From Aquabacter sp040755535 (lineage in GTDB: Bacteria > Pseudomonadota > Alphaproteobacteria > Rhizobiales > Xanthobacteraceae), in assembly GCA_040755535.1 (NCBI GenBank), contig JBFMAV010000016.1:7372-71371 (forward strand): a stretch of DNA of 64,000 bases. The letters run 5' to 3'. Within the stretch, counting starts at the first letter, position 1, and the number at the start of each line of letters is the position of its first letter. The notes beneath the pieces were generated by a model. That model had not been told where the DNA came from. It did no database searches and worked only from the letters and a program-made list of their open reading frames with translations. Shown here piece by piece: positions 44,266-53,387 of this stretch. A program made the position numbers and the translations under genes.

Positions 44266-44892
44266 TCAGAACCGTGCGGAGGCCCAGATGACGACGTCCG
44301 TGAGCACCTTGTTGGAGGCGGCGTCCAGCGCCGCCGTCACGCCCGCCCCATTCATGTTCGAAACCGGGACGCGGGCACTGAATACGCGGGCGGCCAAAAT
44401 CTTGCCGGCGGTCACGCCGATCACCTTCGCGGACAATTCGACAACGGCCTCGGGCGCCCCGGCGGAAACTTTCACGCCGAAAGTGCGGATGTCGAGGTTC
44501 AACTGGTAGTCCGGCTGGATGCCGTCACCCGGGCGCGCCACCCGGCGCAGCTTGCTGCCATTCTCAAACGCCTGGATGGATCTGGCTTGCAGCAGCGCGG
44601 GCAGTCGGTCGCTCCATTGGGCTTCCGGCAGATAGGTGATCTGGCCGGGAGCGGGCTCGACCAGGATGCGCTCCGTGTCCAGTGCCGCCAAGGCTGTGGG
44701 CATCACGACCACAAGCTGCCCCGCACCCCCGCCGGCGGCCGCAAAGGATGCGGGCGCGGACAGGTCGAAGGTGGGCGTGGGCGTAGACCCACATGAGGCA
44801 AGCAACAGAGCGCCCAAAACGGCTGCACTCGGAGCGAAGCTGGTCACACGGGGAAAGCGGCGCACCAGCGCACCCATCCGCTCACGACTCAT
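44266..44892 (-). CDS. ABC-type transport auxiliary lipoprotein (MCE system)
   Basis: 208 residues with a lipoprotein signal ending at lipobox LLASC (Cys near 34). The mature part fits the ABC transport auxiliary family (DUF330/PqiC-like): VVVMPTALAALDTERILVEP and ITYLPEAQWSDRLP. It starts 7 bases after the MlaD-like gene and completes the mlaE-F-D-lipoprotein operon. It likely docks the MCE channel at the outer membrane. Confidence 0.88.
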   Translation of the reverse strand: MSRERMGALVRRFPRVTSFAPSAAVLGALLLASCGSTPTPTFDLSAPASFAAAGGGAGQLVVVMPTALAALDTERILVEPAPGQITYLPEAQWSDRLPALLQARSIQAFENGSKLRRVARPGDGIQPDYQLNLDIRTFGVKVSAGAPEAVVELSAKVIGVTAGKILAARVFSARVPVSNMNGAGVTAALDAASNKVLTDVVIWASARF

Positions 44893-44898
44893 GATTGC

Positions 44899-45819
44899 TT
44901 ACCGCCTGTAATCCGGCACGGAGTTGCCGCCGAAAATGAACTGGCGCGGATTGCGCTCGAAATTCCGCAAGGTGCGGTCGATGTCCGACAAGGTCCGGCG
45001 ACCGTCCACAGCCAGCGCCTCGAACTGGCGCAGACCGGGTCCCGTGAACTGCTTGAGTTGATCGGACAAATCCGCGGTGCGGGAATCGATATTGTCGGCC
45101 AGCCGGCGAACCGATGTGGCGGCTTCCGTGGCCTGATTGAGCAAGCCATTAGGATCGCTCGATGCCTTCTTGAGGTCGGCCACGACGGAATCCGCTTTTG
45201 TCGCCAGATCCTGCAACTGGCCGGCAATGTCGTTGGACCGCTTGATCAGGCTTCCGAGATCCTCGGAATGATCCGACAGCGCCTGGGAGAAGGAATTCAC
45301 ATTGGCGACGATCTGCTTCACCTGATCGGGGTCGATGGCGTCCAGGATGCCATTCACGCGCCGCGCCACGTCTTGCACGGTGGAAATCAGCCCCGCCATG
45401 CCCGTTCCGCCTTGCGCCTCGATGCGCGGAATCCCATTGGGTCCAAGCGGAAGCGGCTTGGCCCCGGGCTCGCCGCCGCGCAGCGAGACGATCACGATGC
45501 CGGTGAGCCCTTGGGATTCAAGACCGGCCTGAACGTCCGAAAGAACCGGGACGTTGGCGTCAACATCCACGCGCACGAGAACTTCGTCTGGCTCGTCCGG
45601 ACGCAGGCCGAGACTGGCCACCTGGCCTACCGGAATGCCATTGAACGTGACGCTGTTGCCTTGCCGCAGACCGCTCACGGTCCCGGAATAGACGATCTCA
45701 TAGGCCTTGCGGTTCTCGGATGTCAGCGGTCGCATGAACCAGTAGACGAAGCCGAACGCGCTCGCCAGCACCAGGAGAGTGAAGGCGCCGATTATGGTGT
45801 AATTGGCCCGTGTCTCCAT
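44899..45819 (-). CDS. mlaD: MlaD family (MCE domain) substrate-binding protein
   Basis: 306 residues: one N-terminal membrane anchor (about 9-29), an MCE domain (about 38-118, SGLRQGNSVTFNGIPVGQV), and a long helical C-terminal part with heptad character that could form a periplasmic needle or barrel. MCE proteins bind phospholipid in a hexameric ring. Confidence 0.93.
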   Translation of the reverse strand: METRANYTIIGAFTLLVLASAFGFVYWFMRPLTSENRKAYEIVYSGTVSGLRQGNSVTFNGIPVGQVASLGLRPDEPDEVLVRVDVDANVPVLSDVQAGLESQGLTGIVIVSLRGGEPGAKPLPLGPNGIPRIEAQGGTGMAGLISTVQDVARRVNGILDAIDPDQVKQIVANVNSFSQALSDHSEDLGSLIKRSNDIAGQLQDLATKADSVVADLKKASSDPNGLLNQATEAATSVRRLADNIDSRTADLSDQLKQFTGPGLRQFEALAVDGRRTLSDIDRTLRNFERNPRQFIFGGNSVPDYRR

Positions 45820-45834
45820 GCGCCTTTCCTAGCT

Positions 45835-46641
45835 TCAACGTTCGGAACGGACCGCGCGGGCGCGGGTTCCGTGGAAATAGGCGCGGAGCCAAGGATGGTG
45901 TGATTCCATCATCGTCTCGATCGTGCCCTGCGCGATCACCTTACCGTCGGCGAGCGCCGCGATTCGGTCGCAGACCGTGTGCAGACTGTCCAAGTCGTGC
46001 GTTACCATGAAAACCGTCAGTCCCAAAGTCTGCTGAAGGGTCCGGATCAGTTCGTCGAAGTCGCCGGCGCCGATCGGATCGAGGCCCGAGGTGGGTTCGT
46101 CCAGAAAGAGAATGTCCGGATCGAGCGCCAAGGCGCGTGCCAGTGCCGCCCGTTTGATCATTCCGCCCGACAGTTCCGATGGCAGCTTCTCGCCCGCATC
46201 ACATTTCAGCCCGACCATTTCGATCTTGGCATAGGCGATGTCGTCCATGAGGGACTGAGACAGCTTCAGATTTTCCCGCAACGGAAACTGGATGTTCTGC
46301 TTGACCGTGAGAGAGGAAAACAGCGCGCCCTGCTGAAACAGCACCCCCCACCGCCGCTCCACGGCCGACCGCTGGCTTTCGTTCAGCGTATCGAGGTCCT
46401 GACCGAAGACCTCCACCGTTCCCGACTGCTTGGGAACGAGCCCCAGGATGGTGCGCGTCAGCACGGATTTACCGCCACCTGAGGTACCCACGAATCCCAG
46501 GATCTCGCCGCGGTAGATGTTGAGGTTGAGATGATCCAGAATCGTCCGGTCCCCAAACCCGACCACAAGGTCGCGGACGGAGATGAGCACATCCCGCTGG
46601 TCTTCCGCTTCGGTATCGTCCTGTCCTGCGATCGCGTCCAT
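45835..46641 (-). CDS. mlaF: MCE-system ABC transporter ATP-binding protein (MlaF)
   Basis: 268 residues. Walker A GTSGGGKS, signature LSGGMIKRAALARALAL, Walker B ILFLDEPTSGLDP and switch His in VTHDL. The LSGGM-KR form is typical of MlaF. 7 bases after mlaE, 15 before mlaD. Confidence 0.95.
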   Translation of the reverse strand: MDAIAGQDDTEAEDQRDVLISVRDLVVGFGDRTILDHLNLNIYRGEILGFVGTSGGGKSVLTRTILGLVPKQSGTVEVFGQDLDTLNESQRSAVERRWGVLFQQGALFSSLTVKQNIQFPLRENLKLSQSLMDDIAYAKIEMVGLKCDAGEKLPSELSGGMIKRAALARALALDPDILFLDEPTSGLDPIGAGDFDELIRTLQQTLGLTVFMVTHDLDSLHTVCDRIAALADGKVIAQGTIETMMESHHPWLRAYFHGTRARAVRSER

Positions 46642-46648
46642 GCCGGCC

Positions 46649-47776
46649 TCACATATCGATGGCCGCGAAGAACATGGCGAAGAGGCCGTCCATCACGATG
46701 ACGAGAAAGATCGCCTTCACCACCGACGCAGTGGTGTGAGCACCGAGAGATTCCGCGCTGCCGCCGACCCGCAGGCCCTCCATGCAGGCGACAATGCCGA
46801 TGACAGCGGCCATGAAGGGCGCCTTGATCATGCCGACCAGGAAATGATCGATCGAGATTGCATCCTTCAGCCGATCCAGAAACACACCGGGCTGAATGCC
46901 GCCATAGAGCCACGACACCAACCCCCCGCCGAACAGCGCCGACATGGAGCCGATGAAGGTGAGAAGCGGAAGCGCGATGAGCAGCGCGAACAGGCGCGGG
47001 ATGACCAGGATTTCGACCGGATCGAAGCCCATCACGCGCAATGCATCGACTTCCTCGCGCATCCGCATGGACCCGAGCTCGGCCGTATAGGCGCTGCCGG
47101 ATCGACCCGCGATCATGATCGAGACGATCAGCACGCCAAGCTCGCGCAGGACCAGCACGCCGACCATGTCGACCACATAGATGTCCGCGCCGAACCGGCG
47201 GAAATGGAAGATGCCCTGCTGGGCCAGGATGCAGCCGATCAGGAATGTGATGAGAATGATGATGGGCACGGCCCGCAGACCGACGCGATCGATCTGGTTC
47301 ACCATGGAGGTGAAGCGGAATGTGCGGGGCCGCGCCAGCATGCGCAGGAAGGCCGCGACCGTGGCGCCCACGAAATTGAGGAGGCGTGTCGCGTCCTCAA
47401 AAATGTTCACCATGTTGTGGCCGAGCCGTTCCACAGCCGCCTCGTGGCGGCGCGGCGTCGGGTGAGGCTCAAGCCCGGTGCGGCTCATTTCCTGGATGAG
47501 CACGCTATAGCGCCGCTTAAGCCCAACGATGCGCGGCTCGATCCCCTCCTGGGTCCAAGCACGCCGCAGTCGCTCGAGAAGCAGCGCGCCGAACGTGTCC
47601 ATCCGCTCGACCTTGCTGAGGTCGATCTGAGCGGAGCGGCTCTGCCCGGGCGAACGGGCCGCGTCGGCAACCAGATGTTCGAGCGTATCGGCGTTCTCGG
47701 AGGTCCACACCCCCGCGCCGATGGCCTTCAGCTCATCGCCGTCACGTCTGACATCGAGAAGCGAGGCAGGCGCCAC
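46649..47776 (-). CDS. mlaE: MlaE family permease with N-terminal STAS domain
   Basis: About 375 residues. Residues 1-100 look like a STAS (MlaB-like) domain (IDLSKVERMDTFGALLLERL), and the rest is the MlaE permease: AGRSGSAYTAELGSMRMREEVDAL is the coupling region. Thus the MlaB function appears fused. The GTG at 47776 has GGGGA seven bases upstream; a TTG at 47815 would add 13 residues. Confidence 0.92.
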   Translation of the reverse strand: MAPASLLDVRRDGDELKAIGAGVWTSENADTLEHLVADAARSPGQSRSAQIDLSKVERMDTFGALLLERLRRAWTQEGIEPRIVGLKRRYSVLIQEMSRTGLEPHPTPRRHEAAVERLGHNMVNIFEDATRLLNFVGATVAAFLRMLARPRTFRFTSMVNQIDRVGLRAVPIIILITFLIGCILAQQGIFHFRRFGADIYVVDMVGVLVLRELGVLIVSIMIAGRSGSAYTAELGSMRMREEVDALRVMGFDPVEILVIPRLFALLIALPLLTFIGSMSALFGGGLVSWLYGGIQPGVFLDRLKDAISIDHFLVGMIKAPFMAAVIGIVACMEGLRVGGSAESLGAHTTASVVKAIFLVIVMDGLFAMFFAAIDM

Positions 47777-47925
47777 GAAAAGGTCCCCGTCGGCCTGTGC
47801 ACGGCTTGAGCGCAATGCACGCGATGGTCATACTCGCGGTGCAGCATGGCGTCGAGGGTGGAAAATTGACCTCGACCGCAGCGGCAATCGCGACGATTCC
47901 TCCCTATCTATCATATCTTAAACAA

Positions 47926-48906
47926 ATGACCTCCCTCGACGTGCGCATCGAGCGCTTTCCCATTTCAGGCACCTTCACCATCGCCCGCGGGTCGAAGACC
48001 GAAGCGGTGGTGGTGGCCGTTGCCCTCACCCGCGGCAAGGCAACTGGACGCGGGGAATGCGTGCCCTATGCGCGCTATGGCGAAACACCGGAGCAGGTGT
48101 TGGCGGACATCGATGCCCTGTCCGGCGCGGTGGAATCGGGCCTCGACCGCGCGGCGCTCCAGAGCCGCATGAAGCCCGGCGCAGCACGCAACGCCGTGGA
48201 TTGTGCGCTCTGGGACCTGGAGGCAAAGGAGACCGGCATCCCCGCTCATGTCCGCGCCGGGCTTCCCGCCCTCGCCCCGCTGGACACCGCATTCACGCTC
48301 AGCCTCGACACGCCGCAGGCCATGGCCGCGGCGGCACAGGCGGCCCGCCGCCCCCTGCTGAAACTCAAGCTTGGCGGCGGCGCACAGGACCAGGAGCGGC
48401 TTGCCGCGATCCGCGCGGCGGTGCCGCAAGCGCGGCTGATCGTGGACGCCAATGAAGGCTGGGCGCCCGCCGACCTTGAGGCACATCTCGCGGCCTGCGC
48501 CGCCGTCGGCGTCGAACTGGTGGAACAGCCCTTGCCGGCTTGCGACGACGACCTGCTGCGGGAGATTTCCCGCCCCCTGTCCGTCTGCGCCGACGAAAGC
48601 GTCCATGACCGAGCGAGCCTTGCCGCTCTGGTGGGGAAGTACGATGCGGTGAATATCAAGCTCGACAAGACCGGCGGTCTCACGGAGGCCCTCGCCATGA
48701 GGGACGAAGCCCGCCGTCTGGGTTTCTCGGTGATGGTTGGCTGCATGCTGGCGACGTCGCTCGCCATGGCTCCGGCGGTCCTGGTGGCGCAAGGGGCCGA
48801 AGTCGTGGACCTCGACGGCCCCTTGCTCCTCGCACGGGATCGGATGCCGGGGCTGCGTTATGACGGTGCGCGTCTGTTCCCCCCCGACCCCGTTTTGTGG
48901 GGCTGA
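47926..48906 (+). CDS. L-Ala-D/L-Glu (dipeptide) epimerase, enolase superfamily
   Basis: 326 residues. Catalytic lysines in LLKLKLGGG and VNIKLDKTGG; metal ligands in IVDANEGW, VEQPLP and VCADES; DLDGPLLL closes the site as in YcjG/YkfB. It converts L-Ala-D-Glu from murein breakdown to L-Ala-L-Glu. The last 49 bases overlap the end of the opposite-strand MFS gene. Divergent from mlaE. Confidence 0.9.
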   Translation: MTSLDVRIERFPISGTFTIARGSKTEAVVVAVALTRGKATGRGECVPYARYGETPEQVLADIDALSGAVESGLDRAALQSRMKPGAARNAVDCALWDLEAKETGIPAHVRAGLPALAPLDTAFTLSLDTPQAMAAAAQAARRPLLKLKLGGGAQDQERLAAIRAAVPQARLIVDANEGWAPADLEAHLAACAAVGVELVEQPLPACDDDLLREISRPLSVCADESVHDRASLAALVGKYDAVNIKLDKTGGLTEALAMRDEARRLGFSVMVGCMLATSLAMAPAVLVAQGAEVVDLDGPLLLARDRMPGLRYDGARLFPPDPVLWG

Positions 48907-50045
48907 AGCGCGACGGCGATCAGCGACAACGCCGCGCCCGCGGCTGCCAGCGCTGCTGATGCGAGAAAGGCCCAGTGGCCATAGGCGACCCAGAGCTGGC
49001 CAGCCGCGAAGCTCGCGAGGGACATGGCGAGGCTGACGGTCCAGCCCGCGATGGATTGCGCCGTGCCCGCACGATGTTCGGGGGTCAGCCGCGCCACCAG
49101 ATCCACGAGCCCGAGATAGGTGGCTCCAAAGGTGAGTCCGTGGAGAATCTGCAGCGGCGGAAGCAGCCACAGCGAGGGATCGAAGGCGAGAATGCCGAAC
49201 CGCATCACGGCGGCGCCACCGCCGCAGGTCAGCAGCGCCAGCGGCCCGATCCGGCGCAGGATGCGGGTCCCGAAGCGAAACACCGCGATCTCCGAGATGA
49301 CGCCGAGCGCCCAGAGCGCACCAACCAGGCTCAGCGACAGCCCGTTCTCCGCCCAATGAACGGAGGCGAAGGCATAGAGGGTCGCGTGGCTCGCCTGAAT
49401 GAGAGCGGCGGCGAGAACGCCGAGCACGAGCAAGGTGCGCGCGCGCGGCAGAGCGAGGTGTCCCGCCATCTGCGAGGCCGCACGCGGCATTTCCGGCAAA
49501 GCGAGCAGGGCGAGGCAGAAGCTCACCTGCCCCGCCACCATGAGGCCGACCACGATGGAGGAGCCGATTTCGGAAATCAGCACGCCGCCAGCCAGATTGG
49601 CGGCAATGAACGTCGCCGAGCCCCACAGACGACTGCGGCCGTAATCCACACGGCCCGCCCGGGCTTGGCGCGACGCATAGGCATCGAGCAGCGCGAAGCT
49701 GGGATTCCAAGCCAAGGCTGCGCAGCCCAGCACGACATAGATCGCAAGCGCCGACCGACACAAGGAGAGGCCCGCCATGAGGACGCAGGTGACGAGCGCG
49801 AGCGTGACCAGCACGGCTTTGGGACGCCCCAGGCGGTCCGACAGCAGGCCGAGCAAGGGTGTAGCGGCGAGGCGCGTGAAGAGCGGGACCGCGATCGCGG
49901 CACCGATCTCTTGCGGGGTCAGTCCCCGCTCGGCCAGCCAAAGCGGAAAGAAGGGCATGTAGATGCCCAGCGAGAAAAACAAAGTTCCATAGGCCGAGCC
50001 GAGCGCCAGCTTTACAGGGCGTGCCCCGGCAAGAGGAGCGTTCAT
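48858..50045 (-). CDS. MFS transporter (phenylpropionate permease-like)
   Basis: 395 residues, 12 membrane segments. FSLGIYMPFFPLWLAERGL at the start and LSDRLGRPK after the second segment are typical of the MFS_1-like/HcaT group. Substrate unknown. Its C-terminal coding end overlaps the epimerase on the other strand. Start ATG 50045. Confidence 0.85.
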   Translation of the reverse strand: MNAPLAGARPVKLALGSAYGTLFFSLGIYMPFFPLWLAERGLTPQEIGAAIAVPLFTRLAATPLLGLLSDRLGRPKAVLVTLALVTCVLMAGLSLCRSALAIYVVLGCAALAWNPSFALLDAYASRQARAGRVDYGRSRLWGSATFIAANLAGGVLISEIGSSIVVGLMVAGQVSFCLALLALPEMPRAASQMAGHLALPRARTLLVLGVLAAALIQASHATLYAFASVHWAENGLSLSLVGALWALGVISEIAVFRFGTRILRRIGPLALLTCGGGAAVMRFGILAFDPSLWLLPPLQILHGLTFGATYLGLVDLVARLTPEHRAGTAQSIAGWTVSLAMSLASFAAGQLWVAYGHWAFLASAALAAAGAALSLIAVALQPHKTGSGGNRRAPS

Positions 50046-50089
50046 GGCGCGGACCGTTCGGTGCGTGTCGTCGCTGGCTTTAAACGGCT

Positions 50090-51076
50090 TCAGGCCCGGA
50101 TGCAGGCCGCGAAGGTCTCTGGATCGACATTGCCGCCTGACAGAACGATGGCCACCGTCTTGTCCCGGGCAGCCAGGCGGCCATTCAGCAAAGCGGCAAG
50201 GGCCACGGCCCCGCCCGGCTCAATCACGAGCTTCAACTCCTGGAAAGCGAAGCTCACCGCCGCGGAGACCTCTGCGTCGGTCGCCTGCGCGCCCTCGCCC
50301 ACCAGCACCTGCGACACCTGAAACGTGAGCGCGCCGGGCATGGGGGCGAGCAAAGCGTCGCAAAACGAACCCGAGGCAGCCGGATTGCGTTCCCGGACGC
50401 CGGAGCGGAAGGAACGCGCATGATCATCGAAGCCGGCCGGCTCCGCCGCGACGATCCGCGCAGCCGGAAAGCGCTCCTTCACCGCAAGGGCGATGCCCGA
50501 GATCAGGCCGCCGCCGGAGACATTGGCGCTGACGATATCGGGCGCGAGACCAAGCGCTGCGAGGTCCTCGGCGATTTCCAGGCCCACCGTGCCTTGCCCC
50601 GCCATGATGTGGGGATCGTCAAAGGGCGGCACGAAGATGGCCCCGCGCTTCGCCGCGATGGCGTGCGCAATGGCATCGCGATCTTCGCGCACGCGGTCAT
50701 ATTCGACCACCTCGGCGCCCAGCTCACGGGTGCGCCGCAGCTTGAGGGCGGGCGCATCGCTTGGCATGACGATCACGGCGGGCATGCCGAGCATGCGGGC
50801 CGCGGCTGCGACGCCCTGAGCATGGTTCCCGGAGGAGCAGGCGACCACACCGGCCGCGCGCTGCGCTTCGGGTATCTGCACCAGTCGATTATAAGCCCCG
50901 CGAAATTTGAAGGAGCCGGTGCGCTGGAGCGTTTCCGGTTTCAGAAACACGCGCGCGCCGGTGACCTCGTCCAGGATCGGCGACGAGATCAGTGGAGTGC
51001 GCACGGCGATGCCCTTCAAGCGGGCAGCGGCGGCATGGATGTCGCCGGCGGTCGGGGGCAGGACGGGCTCAGTCAT
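50090..51076 (-). CDS. Threonine/serine dehydratase (PLP fold II, no ACT domain)
   Basis: 328 residues. PLP lysine in SFKFRGAYN, phosphate-binding SGGGLISG, SSGNHAQGVA. No C-terminal regulatory domain, so it resembles catabolic threonine dehydratase or serine racemase rather than biosynthetic IlvA. Starts by ATGA overlap with the glycosyltransferase, so it is the third gene of the Pho-box operon. Confidence 0.9.
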   Translation of the reverse strand: MTEPVLPPTAGDIHAAAARLKGIAVRTPLISSPILDEVTGARVFLKPETLQRTGSFKFRGAYNRLVQIPEAQRAAGVVACSSGNHAQGVAAAARMLGMPAVIVMPSDAPALKLRRTRELGAEVVEYDRVREDRDAIAHAIAAKRGAIFVPPFDDPHIMAGQGTVGLEIAEDLAALGLAPDIVSANVSGGGLISGIALAVKERFPAARIVAAEPAGFDDHARSFRSGVRERNPAASGSFCDALLAPMPGALTFQVSQVLVGEGAQATDAEVSAAVSFAFQELKLVIEPGGAVALAALLNGRLAARDKTVAIVLSGGNVDPETFAACIRA

Positions 51077-52140
51077 GCGAGCGAGGCTAACCGAGTCCTG
51101 CGCAGGAGGCGAAACCGCCGGGCGACGGGGCCGAAATCATGGGCGATCAGCACATTGTCCAGGAACTGTCGGGCGCATTCGCGCCATGTGTAACGCATGG
51201 CGAAATTGCGCGCCGCCTCAGGGGAAAGTTCGAGCGCGTGCAGGCAGGCGGAGCGCAGATCCTCGTCGAGGACGCCGACCGGCTCCGTCGCCTCGCCCAG
51301 CACATCCTTGGGGCCGGTGACGGGATAGGCCGCCACCGGCAGTCCGCTGGCGAGCGCCTCCAGAAGCACGATGCCGAAGGTGTCGGTTCGGCTCGGAAAG
51401 ACAAACACGTCGCTGCCCGAATAGATTTCCGCCAGCGCCTCGCCCTCTTTCGGGCCATAGAAGCGGGTTTCCGGAAACTTCTCTTTCAAGCTCGCGAGGG
51501 CTGGGCCACCGCCCACGACCACCTTCGAGCCCGGCAAATCCAGGGACAGGAAAGCCTCGATGTTCTTCTCGACCGCCACGCGGCCCACATAAAGAAAAAT
51601 GGGGTGCGGCAGGCCGAGATCGACCTCCGGGCGGGGCTTGAAGAGGTCCGCATCCACCCCGCGCGACCAGCGCATGAGACGCTTGAAGCCGCGCTGTTCC
51701 AGCTCACGTTCCAGGGTCGCGGTGGAGACCATCACGCCGCCGCCGGCATTATGGAAGCTGCGCAGCCAGGCATAGGTCAGCCGCTCCGGCACGGGGGCGC
51801 GGGCGGAGAGATATTCGGGAAACTTGGTGTGATAGGACGTGGTGAACGTGCGCTTGGAGGCGATGCAGGCGCGGCGCACCAGCATGCCGATGGGTCCCTC
51901 CGTCGCCACATGGACGAAGTCTGGCTGCATGGATTCGATCCGCCGCATGATCATGCGGGGCGTCGCCAGGGAGAGCCGGATTTCCTGGTATGAGGGAAGC
52001 GGCACGGTGCGGAACTCCTGGGGGGTCAGGAATTCCATCTGCGCGCCGAGATTTGCGGCTTCCCGCGCCGTATGCTCAAGCGAGCGCACGACCCCGTTGA
52101 TCTGAGGATGCCACGCGTCGGTGGCCACGAGAATGCGCAT
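51073..52140 (-). CDS. GT4 family glycosyltransferase, probable glycolipid synthase (Agt-like)
   Basis: 355 residues, GT-B fold. ATDAWHPQINGVVRSLE near the start; YVGRVAVEKNIEAFL; and the EX7E-type donor site in DTFGIVLLEALASGLPVAA. Closest in pattern to GDP-mannose/UDP-sugar diacylglycerol transferases of the SqdX/MgtA group. It overlaps plcP as TGATG. In many alphaproteobacteria plcP is linked to a glycosyltransferase (Agt) that sugars the diacylglycerol PlcP releases; that role is inferred here. Confidence 0.82.
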   Translation of the reverse strand: MRILVATDAWHPQINGVVRSLEHTAREAANLGAQMEFLTPQEFRTVPLPSYQEIRLSLATPRMIMRRIESMQPDFVHVATEGPIGMLVRRACIASKRTFTTSYHTKFPEYLSARAPVPERLTYAWLRSFHNAGGGVMVSTATLERELEQRGFKRLMRWSRGVDADLFKPRPEVDLGLPHPIFLYVGRVAVEKNIEAFLSLDLPGSKVVVGGGPALASLKEKFPETRFYGPKEGEALAEIYSGSDVFVFPSRTDTFGIVLLEALASGLPVAAYPVTGPKDVLGEATEPVGVLDEDLRSACLHALELSPEAARNFAMRYTWRECARQFLDNVLIAHDFGPVARRFRLLRRTRLASLA

Positions 52141-52946
52141 CAAGCTGCCGCGCGTGCGGTCTCCACATCAGGTGGGGCCAGCGATAGCATAGGCTGGCGC
52201 CGCGTCCAGCAAATGATTTCCATGCGCCCGTCATGATGCTCGGCGACGGCGGTGCAGCTCTCCACCCAGTCGCCGCAATTGATGTACCGCACGCCGAACT
52301 GATCGTGCATCATGGCGTGGTGGATGTGGCCGCAAATGACCCCGTCCACGCCATGGCGCTTAGCCTCGTCGGCCACCGCCTCTTCGAACTTGCCGATATA
52401 ATTGACCGCATTCTTGACCTTGAGCTTCGCCCATTGGCTGAGGGACCAATAGGTGAGGCCGAGCTTGCGGCGCACCAAGTTGACATAGGTGTTGATGCCG
52501 AGCGCAAGCGTGTAGGCGCCGTCGCCCAGGAAGGCGAGCCACTTGGCGTGGCGCACCACCACGTCGAAGACGTCGCCATGGATGACGAGATACTTCTTAC
52601 CGTCGGCGGCTTCATGAATGTGCGTCTCGACGACCTCGATCCCGCCGAAATGCGTGCCGTAATAGTCGCGCAGGAATTCGTCATGATTGCCGGGCAGATA
52701 CACGATCTTGGTGCCCTTGCGCCCTTTGCGGAGCAGCTTCTGCACCACGTCATTATGCTGCTGCGGCCAGAACCAGGAGGAGCGCAGACGCCACCCGTCC
52801 ACGATGTCCCCGACCAGGAACAACGTGTCGGAGTCGTGATATTTCAGGAAGTCCAGCAGCAGGTCGGCCTGGGACCCTTTCGTCCCGAGATGCACGTCCG
52901 AGATGAACAGGGAGCGGAAGTGTTTGTGCTCAGGGGTCTCGCTCAC
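52140..52946 (-). CDS. plcP: Calcineurin-like metallophosphoesterase, PlcP-type phospholipase C
   Basis: 268 residues with the full metal-site series: DVH (17-19), GDIVDGW (46-52), GNHDE (86-90), HGD (123-125) and GHIHHAMM. It belongs to the LpxH-related group usually labelled UDP-2,3-diacylglucosamine diphosphatase, but the best-characterised alphaproteobacterial member, PlcP of Sinorhizobium meliloti, degrades phospholipids under phosphate limitation. The Pho box upstream and the glycosyltransferase downstream favour PlcP over a lipid A role. Confidence 0.82.
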   Translation of the reverse strand: MSETPEHKHFRSLFISDVHLGTKGSQADLLLDFLKYHDSDTLFLVGDIVDGWRLRSSWFWPQQHNDVVQKLLRKGRKGTKIVYLPGNHDEFLRDYYGTHFGGIEVVETHIHEAADGKKYLVIHGDVFDVVVRHAKWLAFLGDGAYTLALGINTYVNLVRRKLGLTYWSLSQWAKLKVKNAVNYIGKFEEAVADEAKRHGVDGVICGHIHHAMMHDQFGVRYINCGDWVESCTAVAEHHDGRMEIICWTRRQPMLSLAPPDVETARAAA

Positions 52947-53387
52947 GTGCCATCCCTTCTCGAAGCAATGCTTAGCGGGAGCATTGTGTCGGAATTAGCC
53001 GGAGTCGTGTATCCCTTTTATGACGCGCCTGCGAAATGACAGGCTATTGACCGAACCCCCTGGAATTCTGACAGTTAAGGTCAAACCCTACCAAAGTAGG
53101 CTCGGCTGATTAACTCGCGTTCGGCGGCACTTAGCCGAAGTTTGTGTCCAAAGGCGGGGCCGGCCTGTTGCACAGGTGGCGCAGTGACCTAGGGGAAATC
53201 CACCCGTTTCCCGAGCGCCTCATGCAAAAGAGGCATATCTCATCTGCGTCAAGTCGATGCCTTCTCAAACGATTCGCCGACTTCCCCTTCAATTCGCGGC
53301 CCGCCGCCATTGACCTTACCGCCGCCGCGCGCGAGCTTGCCGCCGGGCGCAGCCGTGCCCGCTTCACGGACACCCAGGGAGATCCGC
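52947..53387. other. Divergent intergenic region, plcP / FAH enzyme
   Basis: 441 bases. Contains the Pho box at 53036-53053. The remainder, including 53100-53300, shows no gene or RNA I recognise. Confidence 0.6.
53036..53053 (-). promoter_or_regulatory. Pho box upstream of plcP
   Basis: On the minus strand CGGTCAATAGCCTGTCAT matches CTGTCAT-N4-CTGTCAT: five of seven in the first direct repeat, seven of seven in the second, with exact spacing. It ends 90 bases before the plcP ATG. Another CTGTCAG lies at 53068-53074. Indicates PhoB control of plcP-glycosyltransferase-dehydratase. Confidence 0.75.
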
